DNA of 64,000 bases from Anaerobacillus isosaccharinicus (GCF_001866075.3 NZ_CP063356.1:1850164-1914163); one strand, 5' to 3'; shown: positions 18,225 through 26,934, numbered from the stretch's first letter. Notes: generated by a model not told the origin, from the sequence alone. Made by a program: numbers and translations.

Positions 18225-19403
18225 CTATTCTTTTTTTTCTAATATAGTAACTAACAATGAGCAGATTAATAGGATAGTCAGGGAAAAAAGCTGTAAATAA
18301 TAATTTGAGAAAAGGGAAATAGCACTACCGAAGCTAGCCCCTAGTAGTAAAATAAAACTATACAAAGAAATTGTTAAACTCCGAATTTTGCCACCTTTTT
18401 CACCGATTAGTTGAATGAGTGAAGGAATAATTATAGATATGCCTCCTACAAAAATAATCGCTCCAATCCCTATGAAAAATATATTAGTAATTGAGCTTAA
18501 TGTTAATCCGGCAAGTTTTAAAAGTAAACCTAAAATAATTGTGTTTTCAAATCCAATTTTAGAAGCAATTTTTCCAGAATAAATGGTTAGAAGTAAACCG
18601 ATTAAACCAAATGCTCTCACTGATAGCGTAGCTTGTGGTGATAACGACAAAGTGTGTTGAAAAAGGCTCTCTAGAGATGTATAGTATGCCACAAAAGCAA
18701 GTAAAGTAGTGAAAGTAATGAAATAAAGTCTCTTTAAATCGCTTCGTAGTGGAAGTTTAACTAATAATTTTATCAAGCTACTGATCGATCTAAACTGATC
18801 ACTTTTTTTAGGATGCGGTAGTTGTTTTATTGAATAAATCAATAATAAAAAATAAAAAAAGGCTAACGTAAGAAAAATCCATTTCCAAGTAAAAATGAGG
18901 TTAATAGAAGAACTAAGTAATTGTCCGATGACTCCCGCTGATAAAAATCCTGTATTAATTACTCCAATTGCAATTCCTCGATGTCGGGTTGAAAGAACAT
19001 TTAAAACATAGATAAAAGAAACAGGAGCAAAAGAAGCTGCAAAAAAGCCTTGTAGCCCTCTGACAATAAGGAAGCCCATGAAATTAGTGGTAAAAAAACT
19101 AACCACCATTAAAATTATAAGGACAAATAATCCTGAGCAAATTGTCTCTTTTAAGCCGAAGCGTTCTGATAAAGGTCCAAAGAAGATAAGGCCAAATGCA
19201 TAAAAGAATGAAAATACACTTATAGAAAGTCCAGCCTCTACAGGTGTAATCAAATAAGTTTCAGCAACGTTTCCTAATAAAGGAATCATAATGTATAAGT
19301 TAGAAACAATTAACACTGCAAGTAAAGCAAAGATCACTAAGATGTGAACTAATGTATAAGGGGTGCTTTTCGCTTGTATACTAGGTTTCTCCACTTTTGT
19401 CAC
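18225..19403 (-). CDS. Major facilitator superfamily transporter (YnfM/DHA1-like)
   Basis: A 392-residue carrier with about 12 hydrophobic segments. The loop 2-3 motif A is visible as GPLSERFGLKE (about 76-86), and GLQGFFAASFAPVSFIYV follows in TM4, where drug/proton antiporters have their proline/glycine-rich helix. The overall look is that of YnfM-type inner-membrane efflux carriers. The substrate cannot be inferred. It lies upstream of mgtE on the same strand, 98 bp apart, and may be co-transcribed, but nothing ties the two functionally. Confidence 0.8.
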   Translation of the reverse strand: MTKVEKPSIQAKSTPYTLVHILVIFALLAVLIVSNLYIMIPLLGNVAETYLITPVEAGLSISVFSFFYAFGLIFFGPLSERFGLKETICSGLFVLIILMVVSFFTTNFMGFLIVRGLQGFFAASFAPVSFIYVLNVLSTRHRGIAIGVINTGFLSAGVIGQLLSSSINLIFTWKWIFLTLAFFYFLLLIYSIKQLPHPKKSDQFRSISSLIKLLVKLPLRSDLKRLYFITFTTLLAFVAYYTSLESLFQHTLSLSPQATLSVRAFGLIGLLLTIYSGKIASKIGFENTIILGLLLKLAGLTLSSITNIFFIGIGAIIFVGGISIIIPSLIQLIGEKGGKIRSLTISLYSFILLLGASFGSAISLFSNYYLQLFSLTILLICSLLVTILEKKE

Positions 19404-19632
19404 CTTCTTAGCAATGAAACTATAATTTTAAATGTAGTAAGCGCTTTTGGCTCAACTCAAGGTCTGGTATAGATTATTTATATGAAATTAATTCCACATG
19501 TGCCTTTAAATTTTCATAACTAAATGTCTTTATATAATGAAGAAAAACACTATATGTATTATAATAATAGGGGTTGTAAAATACCTTCTAGGGTAGTAAT
19601 TTAATCTAATTAATTAGAGGTGGTTTGAAGAT

Positions 19633-20034
19633 ATGAAATATTTAAAGTTTACAATGATGGCATTATTATTACTTATACTTCTTACAGGTTGTGATGAAGA
19701 GGCTTTAACAGGCATAAAGCAATTAGATGTGAATGATTTACCATATCGTATGGCGGAATCAGTGGAAACAAATGATGGCGCTGTTTATATCGATGTTAGA
19801 GAGGATTATGAATATAATGAGGCTTATATCGATGGATTTGAAAACTATCCGTTAAGTACCCTTGAAGATACGTATATGGAGTTACCGAAAGATAAGGAGA
19901 TTATTATTATTTGTCGCAGTGGCAACCGTAGTATGAAAGCAGGACAATATTTAAAGGAACAAGGCTACGATAATATAACAAACGTTAAAGGTGCAATGCT
20001 AGATTGGAAGGGCGAAACGAAGTCGAATAATTAG
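19633..20034 (+). CDS. Rhodanese-domain lipoprotein
   Basis: A small (133 aa) exported sulfurtransferase-like protein. A lipoprotein signal with lipobox LLTGC (Cys20) precedes a single rhodanese domain (about 35-128). The active-site loop CRSGNRS carries the persulfide cysteine (Cys94), and YIDVREDYEYNEAYIDG is the conserved N-terminal part. It should act on the outer face of the membrane, for example in handling sulfane sulfur or thiols. TTAGAGGTGG precedes the ATG. It is about 3 kb from a CstR-like persulfide-sensor gene; a functional link is possible but not shown. Confidence 0.85.
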   Translation: MKYLKFTMMALLLLILLTGCDEEALTGIKQLDVNDLPYRMAESVETNDGAVYIDVREDYEYNEAYIDGFENYPLSTLEDTYMELPKDKEIIIICRSGNRSMKAGQYLKEQGYDNITNVKGAMLDWKGETKSNN

Positions 20035-20221
20035 TGTAGAATGTAGAATGTAGAATGTAGAAATGTAAAATGTAAAATGTAGAATGTAGAATGGTTTTCA
20101 GTGATGCTTTGAAGCATTAGCATTATTTATAATTAATTCACATTCTTTTTTTGTAATTTGGATAAATGTTTTGCTTCTGATGTGTTGCTTACATCATTTT
20201 GCATTCTACATTCTACATTAC
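20034..20221. repeat. Short-tandem-repeat hairpin element, copy 1
   Basis: Repeats of TGTAGAATG/TGTAAAATG (20037-20093) are followed by a small palindrome GATGCTTTGAAGCATT (20102-20117) and, at 20201-20219, the inverted word CATTCTACATTCTACATT. Arms and core could fold into a long hairpin. Related copies are at 23219, 32543, 42679, 49287 and 59169. Confidence 0.75.
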
Positions 20222-20225
20222 AAAT

Positions 20226-20258
20226 AAGAAAAAGAGGCCAATCGGCCTCTTTTTTCTT
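20226..20258. terminator. Terminator of the ba3 oxidase operon (bidirectional)
   Basis: AAGAAAAAGAGGCC (20226-20239) pairs with GGCCTCTTTTTTCTT (20244-20258). It follows the cbaA stop directly on the minus strand. Confidence 0.85.
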
Positions 20259-21957
20259 ATTTAATTAGATTATTAAACACTGGTGATCCAGGCGGTGCGT
20301 TAACGATCATATCGTAAACTGGGATTGTGTAAGCGAAAAGGATTAGTAATGCAACAATACCGATCCAAAGCTTCCAGTTTTCGAAAATCGCTGGTGTTGT
20401 AGAAGCATCGCTTGAAGGTTCACTTACAGGGAATTCAGTTTCTCCTTTTGGAGCGAGCCAAACCATGTAAATAAAGTTATAGAACATTAATAATGCAGCA
20501 GCTGTTAAAATAACTGCACCGATTGCAACAGTTATATAATTCGTAAACATACCTTCAAACCAAGCCATTGCAGTAGGATGGTCTTGATAAGTTGTGTAAG
20601 CCGTACGACGTGGAGCACCTAAAAGTCCCATTAAGTGCATTGCACCAGACATGAAGAACATTCCAATTGCCCATAACCAAGTTTGAACCATACCTAAACG
20701 GTTAAGAAATGGAGTGAACTTTCTACCAGTTAAATGTGGAATTAACCAGTATGAGATACCAAAAAACGTAAGTACTACTGTTGAACCTACTGTTAAATGG
20801 AAGTGACCTACAACCCAAAGTGTATTGTGAATAACAGCGTTCATTTGGTAAGAAGCGTTAATAATACCACCAGCTCCAGCTGGGATAAAGATAAGCATAC
20901 CCATCATTGGCGCAAAGAAACGAACGTCGTTCCAAGGAAGTTTACCTAACCAACCAAGGGCACCACGACCACCTTGTAGACGAGAAGTTTGCTCAAACGT
21001 ACCAAAAATAGAGAATGCAGTCATTAGTGAAGGAACAATAACAACAAACGTTAAGACTGTTTGCACGAATTTCCAGAACTCTGATACCCCAGATTCCATT
21101 AACTGATGGTGGAACCCAACAGGAATTGAGAATAATAAGAATAACACGAATGCTAGTCGGGCAAGTGAGTCACTAAATAATTTTCCACCGATAATTTTTG
21201 GAATACATACATACCAAGCCATGTAAGCAGGTAGTAACCAGAAATATACTAAAGGATGTCCAAAGTACCAAAATAATGTACGGCTTAATAAAACATTCAT
21301 GCTATCTGTAAGACCGAAAGACCAAGGGATCATTTGTAATAATACTGTAGTAGCAACCCCTAAACAGGCTACGATCCATAGAATAATTGTTGCAGTAGCC
21401 ATAAATCCGAAAAGTGGTGTCTTTTGTCCTTTATTTGCTTTTTTCCAACCGAAATAATGAGCAAGTACAGCAGCTCCTGCAATCCAAGTACCAACAACGA
21501 ATAATGTTAAAGCAACATAGTAGAGTGGATGTGCTGCAAGTGGAGCATAAAATGTATAAAGAACTGATGCTTCGCCAGCTAAAATTAATACAGCGGCCAT
21601 TAACGTACCAATTGTCGTTACCCAAAACCCTATCCAACCAAGTTTGCGGATACCATCAGGCATAGCACCTAAAGTACGACTTCCGCCGGCAAATAAAAAT
21701 GCAAAGATAAAATAAGTTGTAAAGACAAGTGCTAATAATACTCCATGTACAGTTAAAATTTGATAATAACCAAGCCAACTTGGTAACTCAATCATTCCAC
21801 CGCGCACCAGACCTTGTAAAAGTCCCATAAGTGCACCTACAATGAAAGCGAAAAATGCTACATAAATGTGGGCCATACTAAGGGCAGCATCTTTAGGCGC
21901 TACCTTGATATTTGTATCTGAACTGAATTCTTCGACTCTTAATGCTGAATTTCTCAA
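20257..21957 (-). CDS. cbaA: ba3-type cytochrome c oxidase, subunit I
   Basis: Catalytic heme-copper oxidase subunit, 566 residues, with about 13 membrane helices. It reduces oxygen and pumps protons. Ligands seen: HGVLLALVFTTYF (low-spin heme His), YFGHPLVYFWLLP (Cu-B His plus the cross-linked Tyr), GFHHQLMESG (two Cu-B His) and HNTLWVVGHFHLTVGS (heme a3 and heme b His). The lack of the A-type PEVYIL form and the pairing with a short subunit II and a subunit IIA place it in the B (ba3) family, known for high oxygen affinity. It starts at TTG 21957, one base after the cbaB stop, behind GAGGTGA. Last gene of the operon. Confidence 0.94.
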   Translation of the reverse strand: MRNSALRVEEFSSDTNIKVAPKDAALSMAHIYVAFFAFIVGALMGLLQGLVRGGMIELPSWLGYYQILTVHGVLLALVFTTYFIFAFLFAGGSRTLGAMPDGIRKLGWIGFWVTTIGTLMAAVLILAGEASVLYTFYAPLAAHPLYYVALTLFVVGTWIAGAAVLAHYFGWKKANKGQKTPLFGFMATATIILWIVACLGVATTVLLQMIPWSFGLTDSMNVLLSRTLFWYFGHPLVYFWLLPAYMAWYVCIPKIIGGKLFSDSLARLAFVLFLLFSIPVGFHHQLMESGVSEFWKFVQTVLTFVVIVPSLMTAFSIFGTFEQTSRLQGGRGALGWLGKLPWNDVRFFAPMMGMLIFIPAGAGGIINASYQMNAVIHNTLWVVGHFHLTVGSTVVLTFFGISYWLIPHLTGRKFTPFLNRLGMVQTWLWAIGMFFMSGAMHLMGLLGAPRRTAYTTYQDHPTAMAWFEGMFTNYITVAIGAVILTAAALLMFYNFIYMVWLAPKGETEFPVSEPSSDASTTPAIFENWKLWIGIVALLILFAYTIPVYDMIVNAPPGSPVFNNLIK

Positions 21958-22425
21958 TTATTTCACCTCAATCGTCATTTGCATGTAGTGGTGACCAGTA
22001 CCGCAGTATTCGTTACATAAAACGAGGTAAGTACCAGGCTCAGTAAACGTATGTTCAGCCATATTAACATGACCAGGTGTAACCATGAAGTTAACGTTAG
22101 TTCCAGGAATAGTAAACGAGTGAACGACATCAGAACTAGTTACTTGAAAACGAACTGTTGAACCAACTGGAACTTCTATTTTGTTTGGTACGTAAGCAAA
22201 TGCCATTGCAATAATGGTTGCTTGATAAGTAGTATCATTAATTTGACGTAATCCAGGCTCGTTAAAAGGCGCCTCATTACTTAAATTTTGTGGGTCAACA
22301 GTGGCCATGTGGCTCGGTGGTTGTTGCCCGTATGCAAATGCACTAACTCCTAAAACTGCTAAGAAAACTAATAAAGACCCAATCCCAAATGCTAACCAAA
22401 TTTTTTCATAACGATGTAAATGCAT
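21958..22425 (-). CDS. cbaB: ba3-type cytochrome c oxidase, subunit II (Cu-A)
   Basis: Electron-entry subunit of 155 residues: one N-terminal membrane helix (about 8-30), then a cupredoxin domain on the outer face. The dinuclear Cu-A site is complete, with the His in VVHSFTIPG and the loop CNEYCGTGHHYM supplying two Cys, a His and a Met. The short length and single helix are typical of B-type oxidases. AGAGGGGGA precedes the ATG. It lies between the subunit IIA gene and cbaA. Confidence 0.94.
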   Translation of the reverse strand: MHLHRYEKIWLAFGIGSLLVFLAVLGVSAFAYGQQPPSHMATVDPQNLSNEAPFNEPGLRQINDTTYQATIIAMAFAYVPNKIEVPVGSTVRFQVTSSDVVHSFTIPGTNVNFMVTPGHVNMAEHTFTEPGTYLVLCNEYCGTGHHYMQMTIEVK

Positions 22426-22448
22426 AAAATAAGTCCCCCTCTAACAAA

Positions 22449-22607
22449 TTACATTCTATTTAAGAATAAGAAAAATATTGCCGACCACGAACCAACGATA
22501 AACAAACCAACAAACATTGTAAATATCAATGTTCCTTTTAATGATGAATCTGGTTCTGTTGGAACATGGCTTTTTTGTGTTTCTAAGTTTGTGTTGTTTT
22601 TAGGCAT
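22449..22607 (-). CDS. ba3-type cytochrome c oxidase, subunit IIA (52 aa)
   Basis: A very small gene easily missed by length cut-offs. Translation gives a 52-residue protein: a polar N-terminus (MPKNNTNLETQKSHVPTEPD), then SSLKGTLIFTMFVGLFIVGS and a single membrane helix ending in FLFLNRM. The SLKGTL motif, single helix and terminal LNRM-like end are those of the cytochrome oxidase subunit 2A found next to ba3 subunits in Bacillaceae and in Thermus. That subunit fills the place of the helix missing from the short subunit II. A good ribosome site (AGGAGGG, 6-nt spacing) supports the start. It is the first gene of the operon. Confidence 0.85.
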   Translation of the reverse strand: MPKNNTNLETQKSHVPTEPDSSLKGTLIFTMFVGLFIVGSWSAIFFLFLNRM

Positions 22608-22771
22608 CTATAACCCTCCTCTTCATGATAATTAAGACCCCCACAAATACATATTATAGGATATTTAGCTTACTTTTTTTACATAAATGTGAAAAATTAA
22701 TGACACTTACAACATAAAATAGTTATTAAACATAAAAGTAGTAGAAACATTAGAAACTAAATTATATTCCT

Positions 22772-22813
22772 ATTATAAAGTTAACCGAATAAACTTCTGT
22801 GATTTTAATCACA
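22772..22813 (-). promoter_or_regulatory. Fnr-type box and -10 of the ba3 oxidase operon
   Basis: A perfect 16-bp palindrome TGTGATTTTAATCACA (22798-22813) matches the Bacillus Fnr/CRP-type consensus TGTGA-N6-TCACA. On the minus strand a perfect -10 TATAAT lies at 22777-22772. With a start near 22765, the box is centred about 41 bp upstream, the position used by Bacillus Fnr as an activator. The leader to the first gene would be about 158 nt. Confidence 0.65.
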
Positions 22814-22951
22814 CGGTTACGGTTGAAATATTATGAATTAATTGATTTAACTATTGTAGATATCATAAAATAGAGATAGTAATTGTCGGAATAATGTTAG
22901 TACAATAGTAACAGGTAGTCTAATTCTACTTTGAAAAACGGAGGATTTATC

Positions 22952-23215
22952 ATGCAAAAATATGATGCTAAAGTGAAGAATAGATTAAAAAGAATTGAGG
23001 GTCAGGTTCGAGGCATCATTAAAATGATGGACGAGGAAAAGCAGTGTCAAGATGTCGTCACTCAGTTAGCAGCTGTTCGTAACGCATTAGATCGGGCAAT
23101 CGGAGTAGTCGTCAGTAGCAATTTAGAAGAATGTATTAGGCGACAAATTGAGAACGGAGAAGGAACAGAGGAGACGATTAAAGAGGCAGTAAACTTATTG
23201 GTGAAAAGTCGGTAA
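22952..23215 (+). CDS. CsoR-family metal/sulfur-sensing repressor, CstR-like
   Basis: A small all-helical repressor of 87 residues (DUF156/CsoR family), with the N-terminal RLKRIEGQVRGIIKMM and the QLAAVRNALDRAIG core. Cu(I)-sensing CsoR uses Cys-His-Cys; here the first Cys is Cys32 and the last is Cys61, 29 residues apart, but the residue four before Cys61 is Asn57, not His. This Cys-Asn-Cys pattern, with SSNLEEC, is that of CstR, which senses persulfides and polysulfides through a disulfide/trisulfide link. A TTG at 22931 is in frame, but the ribosome site GGAGG lies downstream of it, so ATG 22952 is used. It stands alone, and its target genes are not obvious nearby. Confidence 0.82.
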   Translation: MQKYDAKVKNRLKRIEGQVRGIIKMMDEEKQCQDVVTQLAAVRNALDRAIGVVVSSNLEECIRRQIENGEGTEETIKEAVNLLVKSR

Positions 23216-23218
23216 TAA

Positions 23219-23312
23219 TTAGAATGTAGAATGCAACATGCAGAATGTAAAATGTTTATGGAATGCTTCGGAGCATTTCCTTCCCAATACAATTTTGCAT
23301 TTTACATTATTC
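23219..23312. repeat. Short-tandem-repeat hairpin element, copy 2
   Basis: AGAATGTAGAATGCAACATG and GAATGTAAAATG form the left arm, AATGCTTCGGAGCATT the central palindrome (23262-23277) and TTGCATTTTACATTATTC the right arm. This compact copy shows the design best. Confidence 0.75.
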
Positions 23313-23315
23313 TTT

Positions 23316-23344
23316 AGAGTCACTTTTAGTGGCTCTTTTTTTTA
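23316..23344 (+). terminator. Terminator of the CstR-like gene
   Basis: AGAGTCACT-TTT-AGTGGCTCT followed by a T8 run. Confidence 0.82.
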
Positions 23345-23424
23345 CCTAAATAAAAGATGGGAATAAATAGAAGGTATTGTTGCAAACTATTTATAAATAA
23401 GCATGAGTTTAAGAGGGGTTCTTT

Positions 23425-24891
23425 ATGGATGATAAAACTTTCGGTCAAAAAGAGGAATACAAAAAGTATCTTTCAACGTTAAATATATCTGAAGAACCAC
23501 CATTGAATAGTAAAGAATTCTTCTCACTAATTAATAAAATATTCCAAGATTGTGATGACTTTTCTTATCGAGAGGTAGCTCTTTCCCATAGGCGCAAGTT
23601 TAAGATTTATTTCGTCCAAGGTTTAATTGATATGGCGTTTCTACAAGCTAGTGTAATTAAACCGTTATTAGAGCATGATCAAAATGAAAACGAAGAACTG
23701 CGTAACTTTATTAATAACCCAAGAACTGTTGAAATGACAAATTGGAATGAAATTATTTATACCCTTTTTAGTGGAGGTGCTATTTGTCATTTTGATGGAG
23801 AGCAACCAATAGAAGTTAAGGTTCCTAGTCAAGAAAAACGAAATTTGTCTGAGCCGACTACACAATATCAAGTTTTTGGACCTAAGATTGGTTTTATTGA
23901 AGATATTCATTCAAATATTTCACTTATGAGGAAGTTTCTTAAGGATCCACGTTTGAAAACGATTAACTATGAAATTGGTTCACTGAGCCACACAAAAGTA
24001 ACGTTGATGTACATCGAGGGCTATGCCGAAAAGCAGTATATTGATTATATAAAAGAAAAAATACAAAACGTAAAAATTGACCATTTAATTACATTAGGAC
24101 AATTAAATAAGCAAATCATTGATAACCCTGCGTCAATATTTCCTCAAGTATACGGAACTGAGCGACCGGATAATGTCGCTTTTGCCTTAGAGGAAGGGAA
24201 AGTGGCCATTTTCGTTGACAATGTAACCTTTTGTTCCATTCTTCCGATTTCGATTTTTGATTTATATTTAGCGGGGGATGACCATAGTTTTAGTTCAATA
24301 TACAATTCTATCTTTGTTCGGTTAATTCGCTATTTCTGTATGGTCATTTCTACTGCGTTACCGGCACTCTACGTAGCCTTAGTTGCGTTTCATCCAGAGT
24401 TAATTCCAGAAACTTTGGCATTAACGATTGCTGAATCACGTTCACAAATTCCATTTCCAGCAGCGGCAGAAGCCATTATCATGATGCTTGCCTTAGACGT
24501 TTTAGTAGAGGCAAGTATCCGCCTACCAAGCTTTGTTGGGCAAACGATAGGTATTGTAGGTGGTTTAGTTATTGGAACTGCAGCCGTAGAGGCCGGAGTT
24601 GTCAGTAGTCTGATGGTTATTATTATTGCCTTTACGGCCATTGCATCATTTACTACTCCAACTTGGGAGTTAGTTTCGTCGTTACGTATTCTACGCTATG
24701 GCCTACTCATCATCGCAGCGGCATTTGGTTTATACGGTTTCGTTTTAGGGTTCTGTTTAATTTTTATTCACATCTGCAATATTGAAACAGTTTCTAGACC
24801 TTATATTTCACCTTTATCACCACGGAAATTGGAGCAAGTATTAATGAAGGTACAACAAAAAAAAGCTCAGTTTTTTAACACATTTAAATAG
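23425..24891 (+). CDS. Spore germination receptor subunit A (GerA/GerKA family)
   Basis: A-subunit of a nutrient germinant receptor of the spore inner membrane, 488 residues, full length for the family. A soluble N-terminal domain of about 280 residues (PRTVEMTNWNEIIYTLFSGG, EGYAEKQYIDYIKEK) precedes about five membrane helices. Family marks include the PFPAAAEAIIMMLALDVLVE segment, LPSFVGQTIGIVGGLVIG and the C-terminal RPYISPLSPRK. RBS AGAGGGG. It is followed by B- and C-type genes that both show internal losses, so the receptor is probably not functional even though this subunit looks intact. Confidence 0.93.
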   Translation: MDDKTFGQKEEYKKYLSTLNISEEPPLNSKEFFSLINKIFQDCDDFSYREVALSHRRKFKIYFVQGLIDMAFLQASVIKPLLEHDQNENEELRNFINNPRTVEMTNWNEIIYTLFSGGAICHFDGEQPIEVKVPSQEKRNLSEPTTQYQVFGPKIGFIEDIHSNISLMRKFLKDPRLKTINYEIGSLSHTKVTLMYIEGYAEKQYIDYIKEKIQNVKIDHLITLGQLNKQIIDNPASIFPQVYGTERPDNVAFALEEGKVAIFVDNVTFCSILPISIFDLYLAGDDHSFSSIYNSIFVRLIRYFCMVISTALPALYVALVAFHPELIPETLALTIAESRSQIPFPAAAEAIIMMLALDVLVEASIRLPSFVGQTIGIVGGLVIGTAAVEAGVVSSLMVIIIAFTAIASFTTPTWELVSSLRILRYGLLIIAAAFGLYGFVLGFCLIFIHICNIETVSRPYISPLSPRKLEQVLMKVQQKKAQFFNTFK

Positions 24892-24945
24892 TTTTAGTTA
24901 GCTAAAAAAGAAGTTAGATTTAGGGAAAAAGGGAGGTAGCTCGTT

Positions 24946-25851
24946 ATGGTAATAGATAGAAAATTTAAGGGGATCGATCTTTTTGCTTTTACATGCTGCT
25001 CTACTATTACATTAGGAGTCACATTTTTACCATATGTTGGTGGTGATGAGGTACGAAGTGCTTGGTTAAAAGTACTCGTAGCAGTACTTCCTTACTATCT
25101 CCTTTTTTTCCTATTAAAAAAATTCAGCTCTAAATATGAGAGTTATGATTTCTTCAATGAAATAAAAAATTCTGCCTGGAACTGGGTTTATTGGCTTATT
25201 ATTATTTATTTTATCTTTAGTACGATTGCTTCTATTATATTTGGTCTAGAAGCCTTAACGTTATTAACGAAAGTATATCTTCTTCCTAATACAGAGCAGT
25301 GGGTGGTTCTGCTTTTATTTATCATAATATCAGGCTTTGGGCTAGCCTATGGAATAACTGCCATTACTCGCTTTGTAGTTGCCTTAATTTTTGTTGAATT
25401 TTTATTACTATTTTCAATTGTTGGTCTAGGCTTTAGTGAGTATTTTCGCTGGATTTACATTCCGCCAATTTGGACAACGGATGTCGTTACATTTTTAAAA
25501 AGTTCACTTAGTGATATGGCCAGATATTCAGGTGTTATTGCCATTTTGGGTTTCTTGCCTTATTTAAAGAAAAACACTGCAGTTTTTAGACCGATGAGTT
25601 ATGGATTACTATTGGTTGTCACAATTTATGTAGCTATATGCCTTTTCCCATTAAAAAGACCAAAATTATATATCATCTTTTCCTTACTAATATTATTCGG
25701 TATAGCAGTATGGATACCAGGGTTTGTTGAGAAAATTTGGGCTCCAGTTTATTTTAATCAGCTAGTGTATTCGTTCTTAGTCCCAACAATCATCCTACTT
25801 CTATTAATATTGAAACAAAAAAAAGGAGTTTATCAAAGTGAAACTAGCTAA
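24946..25851 (+). CDS. Spore germination receptor subunit B (GerB family), internally shortened
   Basis: APC-type membrane protein of the germinant receptor. GerB proteins are usually about 360-370 residues; this one has 301. The N-terminal two-thirds reads normally (TLGVTFLPY, then the RWIYIPPIW loop and ARYSGVIAILGFLPYL). After LLLVVTIYVAICLFPLKRPK it jumps to helices normally found at the very end (AVWIPGFVEKIWAPVYFNQL), so roughly 60-65 residues around helices 8-9 seem to be missing in frame. Good ribosome site GGGAGG. It overlaps the C gene by 14 nt. The reading frame is open but the protein is unlikely to fold as a normal transporter. Confidence 0.8.
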   Translation: MVIDRKFKGIDLFAFTCCSTITLGVTFLPYVGGDEVRSAWLKVLVAVLPYYLLFFLLKKFSSKYESYDFFNEIKNSAWNWVYWLIIIYFIFSTIASIIFGLEALTLLTKVYLLPNTEQWVVLLLFIIISGFGLAYGITAITRFVVALIFVEFLLLFSIVGLGFSEYFRWIYIPPIWTTDVVTFLKSSLSDMARYSGVIAILGFLPYLKKNTAVFRPMSYGLLLVVTIYVAICLFPLKRPKLYIIFSLLILFGIAVWIPGFVEKIWAPVYFNQLVYSFLVPTIILLLLILKQKKGVYQSETS

Positions 25852-26832
25852 GCTCTTCCTTCTCCTAAATATGTGTCTCTTCCTTCTGACTAGTTGTATT
25901 GATGACGCTAGAGAAATTGATCATCGTTCCATGATTGTTGGCATGGCGATTGATACAGTGAAAAACGATGATAATGAAGATTTATTTGCTGTAACTGTAC
26001 AAATTCCGCTTATCCTGTCGGGCACAGGAGATGAAGGAGGGCTTTCTGGGTCGGTTAATGAATTTGAAACCGTTAACGCAACAGGTGAAACTATATTGGA
26101 TGCTGTTGCTCAAATTGAATCTATGACTCCTACGGTCGTATTTTTGGGGCACTTAAAGGTGGTCACCGTCAGTGAGGAGTTGGCAAGAAAGGGCCTAGGT
26201 AAGGTAATTGACTTTTTTGATCGATTGCCCCAAGTAGCCAACCAAATGGGACAATCCCGTTAGCTAGGATTGATGAGGATAAGAAAATTGTCATTGAGGG
26301 CATGGGAGTCTTTCACGACCATAAGCTAGTATCGAAATTAAATGATGGGGAAGTTGGAATTAGTGAGTTATTAAAAAACAATAAGGTTAGTGACTTAAAC
26401 TTTACTACGACTATTGATGCAAATAATGGAGAGGAAAAAGTATCGATTACAAGGGGAGACTTAAGAGCAAAAATCAGTTTTGAAAAAAAACAACCAGTGA
26501 TAATCAATGTGAAAATTAAAGGAAAGGGAGAAATAGCTGAGGTAGGGAATATAGGTAATAAGGTTACAAATGAACTTATAAGTAAAGTAAAGATTAAGTT
26601 AGCAGAAAATCTTGAGGAATTAGTTAAAGAGACAATGAGTAAAATGCAGAGGGGAAATGTTGAGCCATGGTTAATTGGTCATCGTCTTTGGGCAATGGAT
26701 CATCAGTTTTTCGAGACATTAAATTGGGAGGAAGCTGGCTGGAAAGATAGCATCGTCAATGTTTCTGTAGAATTTGAAATCGAGCATACTGGTCAGAAGG
26801 GTTACTTAGGGAAAACAAAGATTGGAAGATAA
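25838..26832 (+). pseudogene. Spore germination receptor subunit C (GerC lipoprotein), deleted and frameshifted
   Basis: The first part (25838-26263) has a lipoprotein signal with lipobox LLTSC and the normal start of a GerAC protein through FFDRLPQVAN (about residue 135). Then it changes frame: the TAG at 26261-26263 ends frame 1, while another frame continues from about 26248 as GTIPLARIDEDKKIVIEGMG and on to 26832, reading KLVSKLNDG, EPWLIGHRLWAMDHQFFETL and NVSVEFEIEHTG, the normal GerAC end. The two parts together give about 330 residues, whereas GerAC is usually about 370-400. A deletion of about 60-80 codons that also shifted frame explains this. Not expected to make a working lipoprotein. 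Confidence 0.85.
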
Positions 26833-26881
26833 AATTAAACATGTAAATGCTTACACAATTGTTACGGCGGTATGAACGTCA

Positions 26882-26934
26882 TTGACTGTGAAAAAAAGCC
26901 TATGATATAATAAGTCATAATGAAAATCATTATC
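26882..26934 (+). promoter_or_regulatory. Sigma-A promoter with Fur box, iron ABC transporter
   Basis: -35 TTGACT (26882-26887), 18-bp spacer, perfect -10 TATAAT (26906-26911). A 19-bp Fur box CATAATGAAAATCATTATC (26916-26934) matches 17 of 19 consensus positions and covers the start site, so Fur-Fe should block initiation. Confidence 0.88.

Noticed and set aside
20034-20221. CRISPR array
   Set aside because: The repeated words are 7-9 nt with no unique spacers of constant length, and no cas genes are near.
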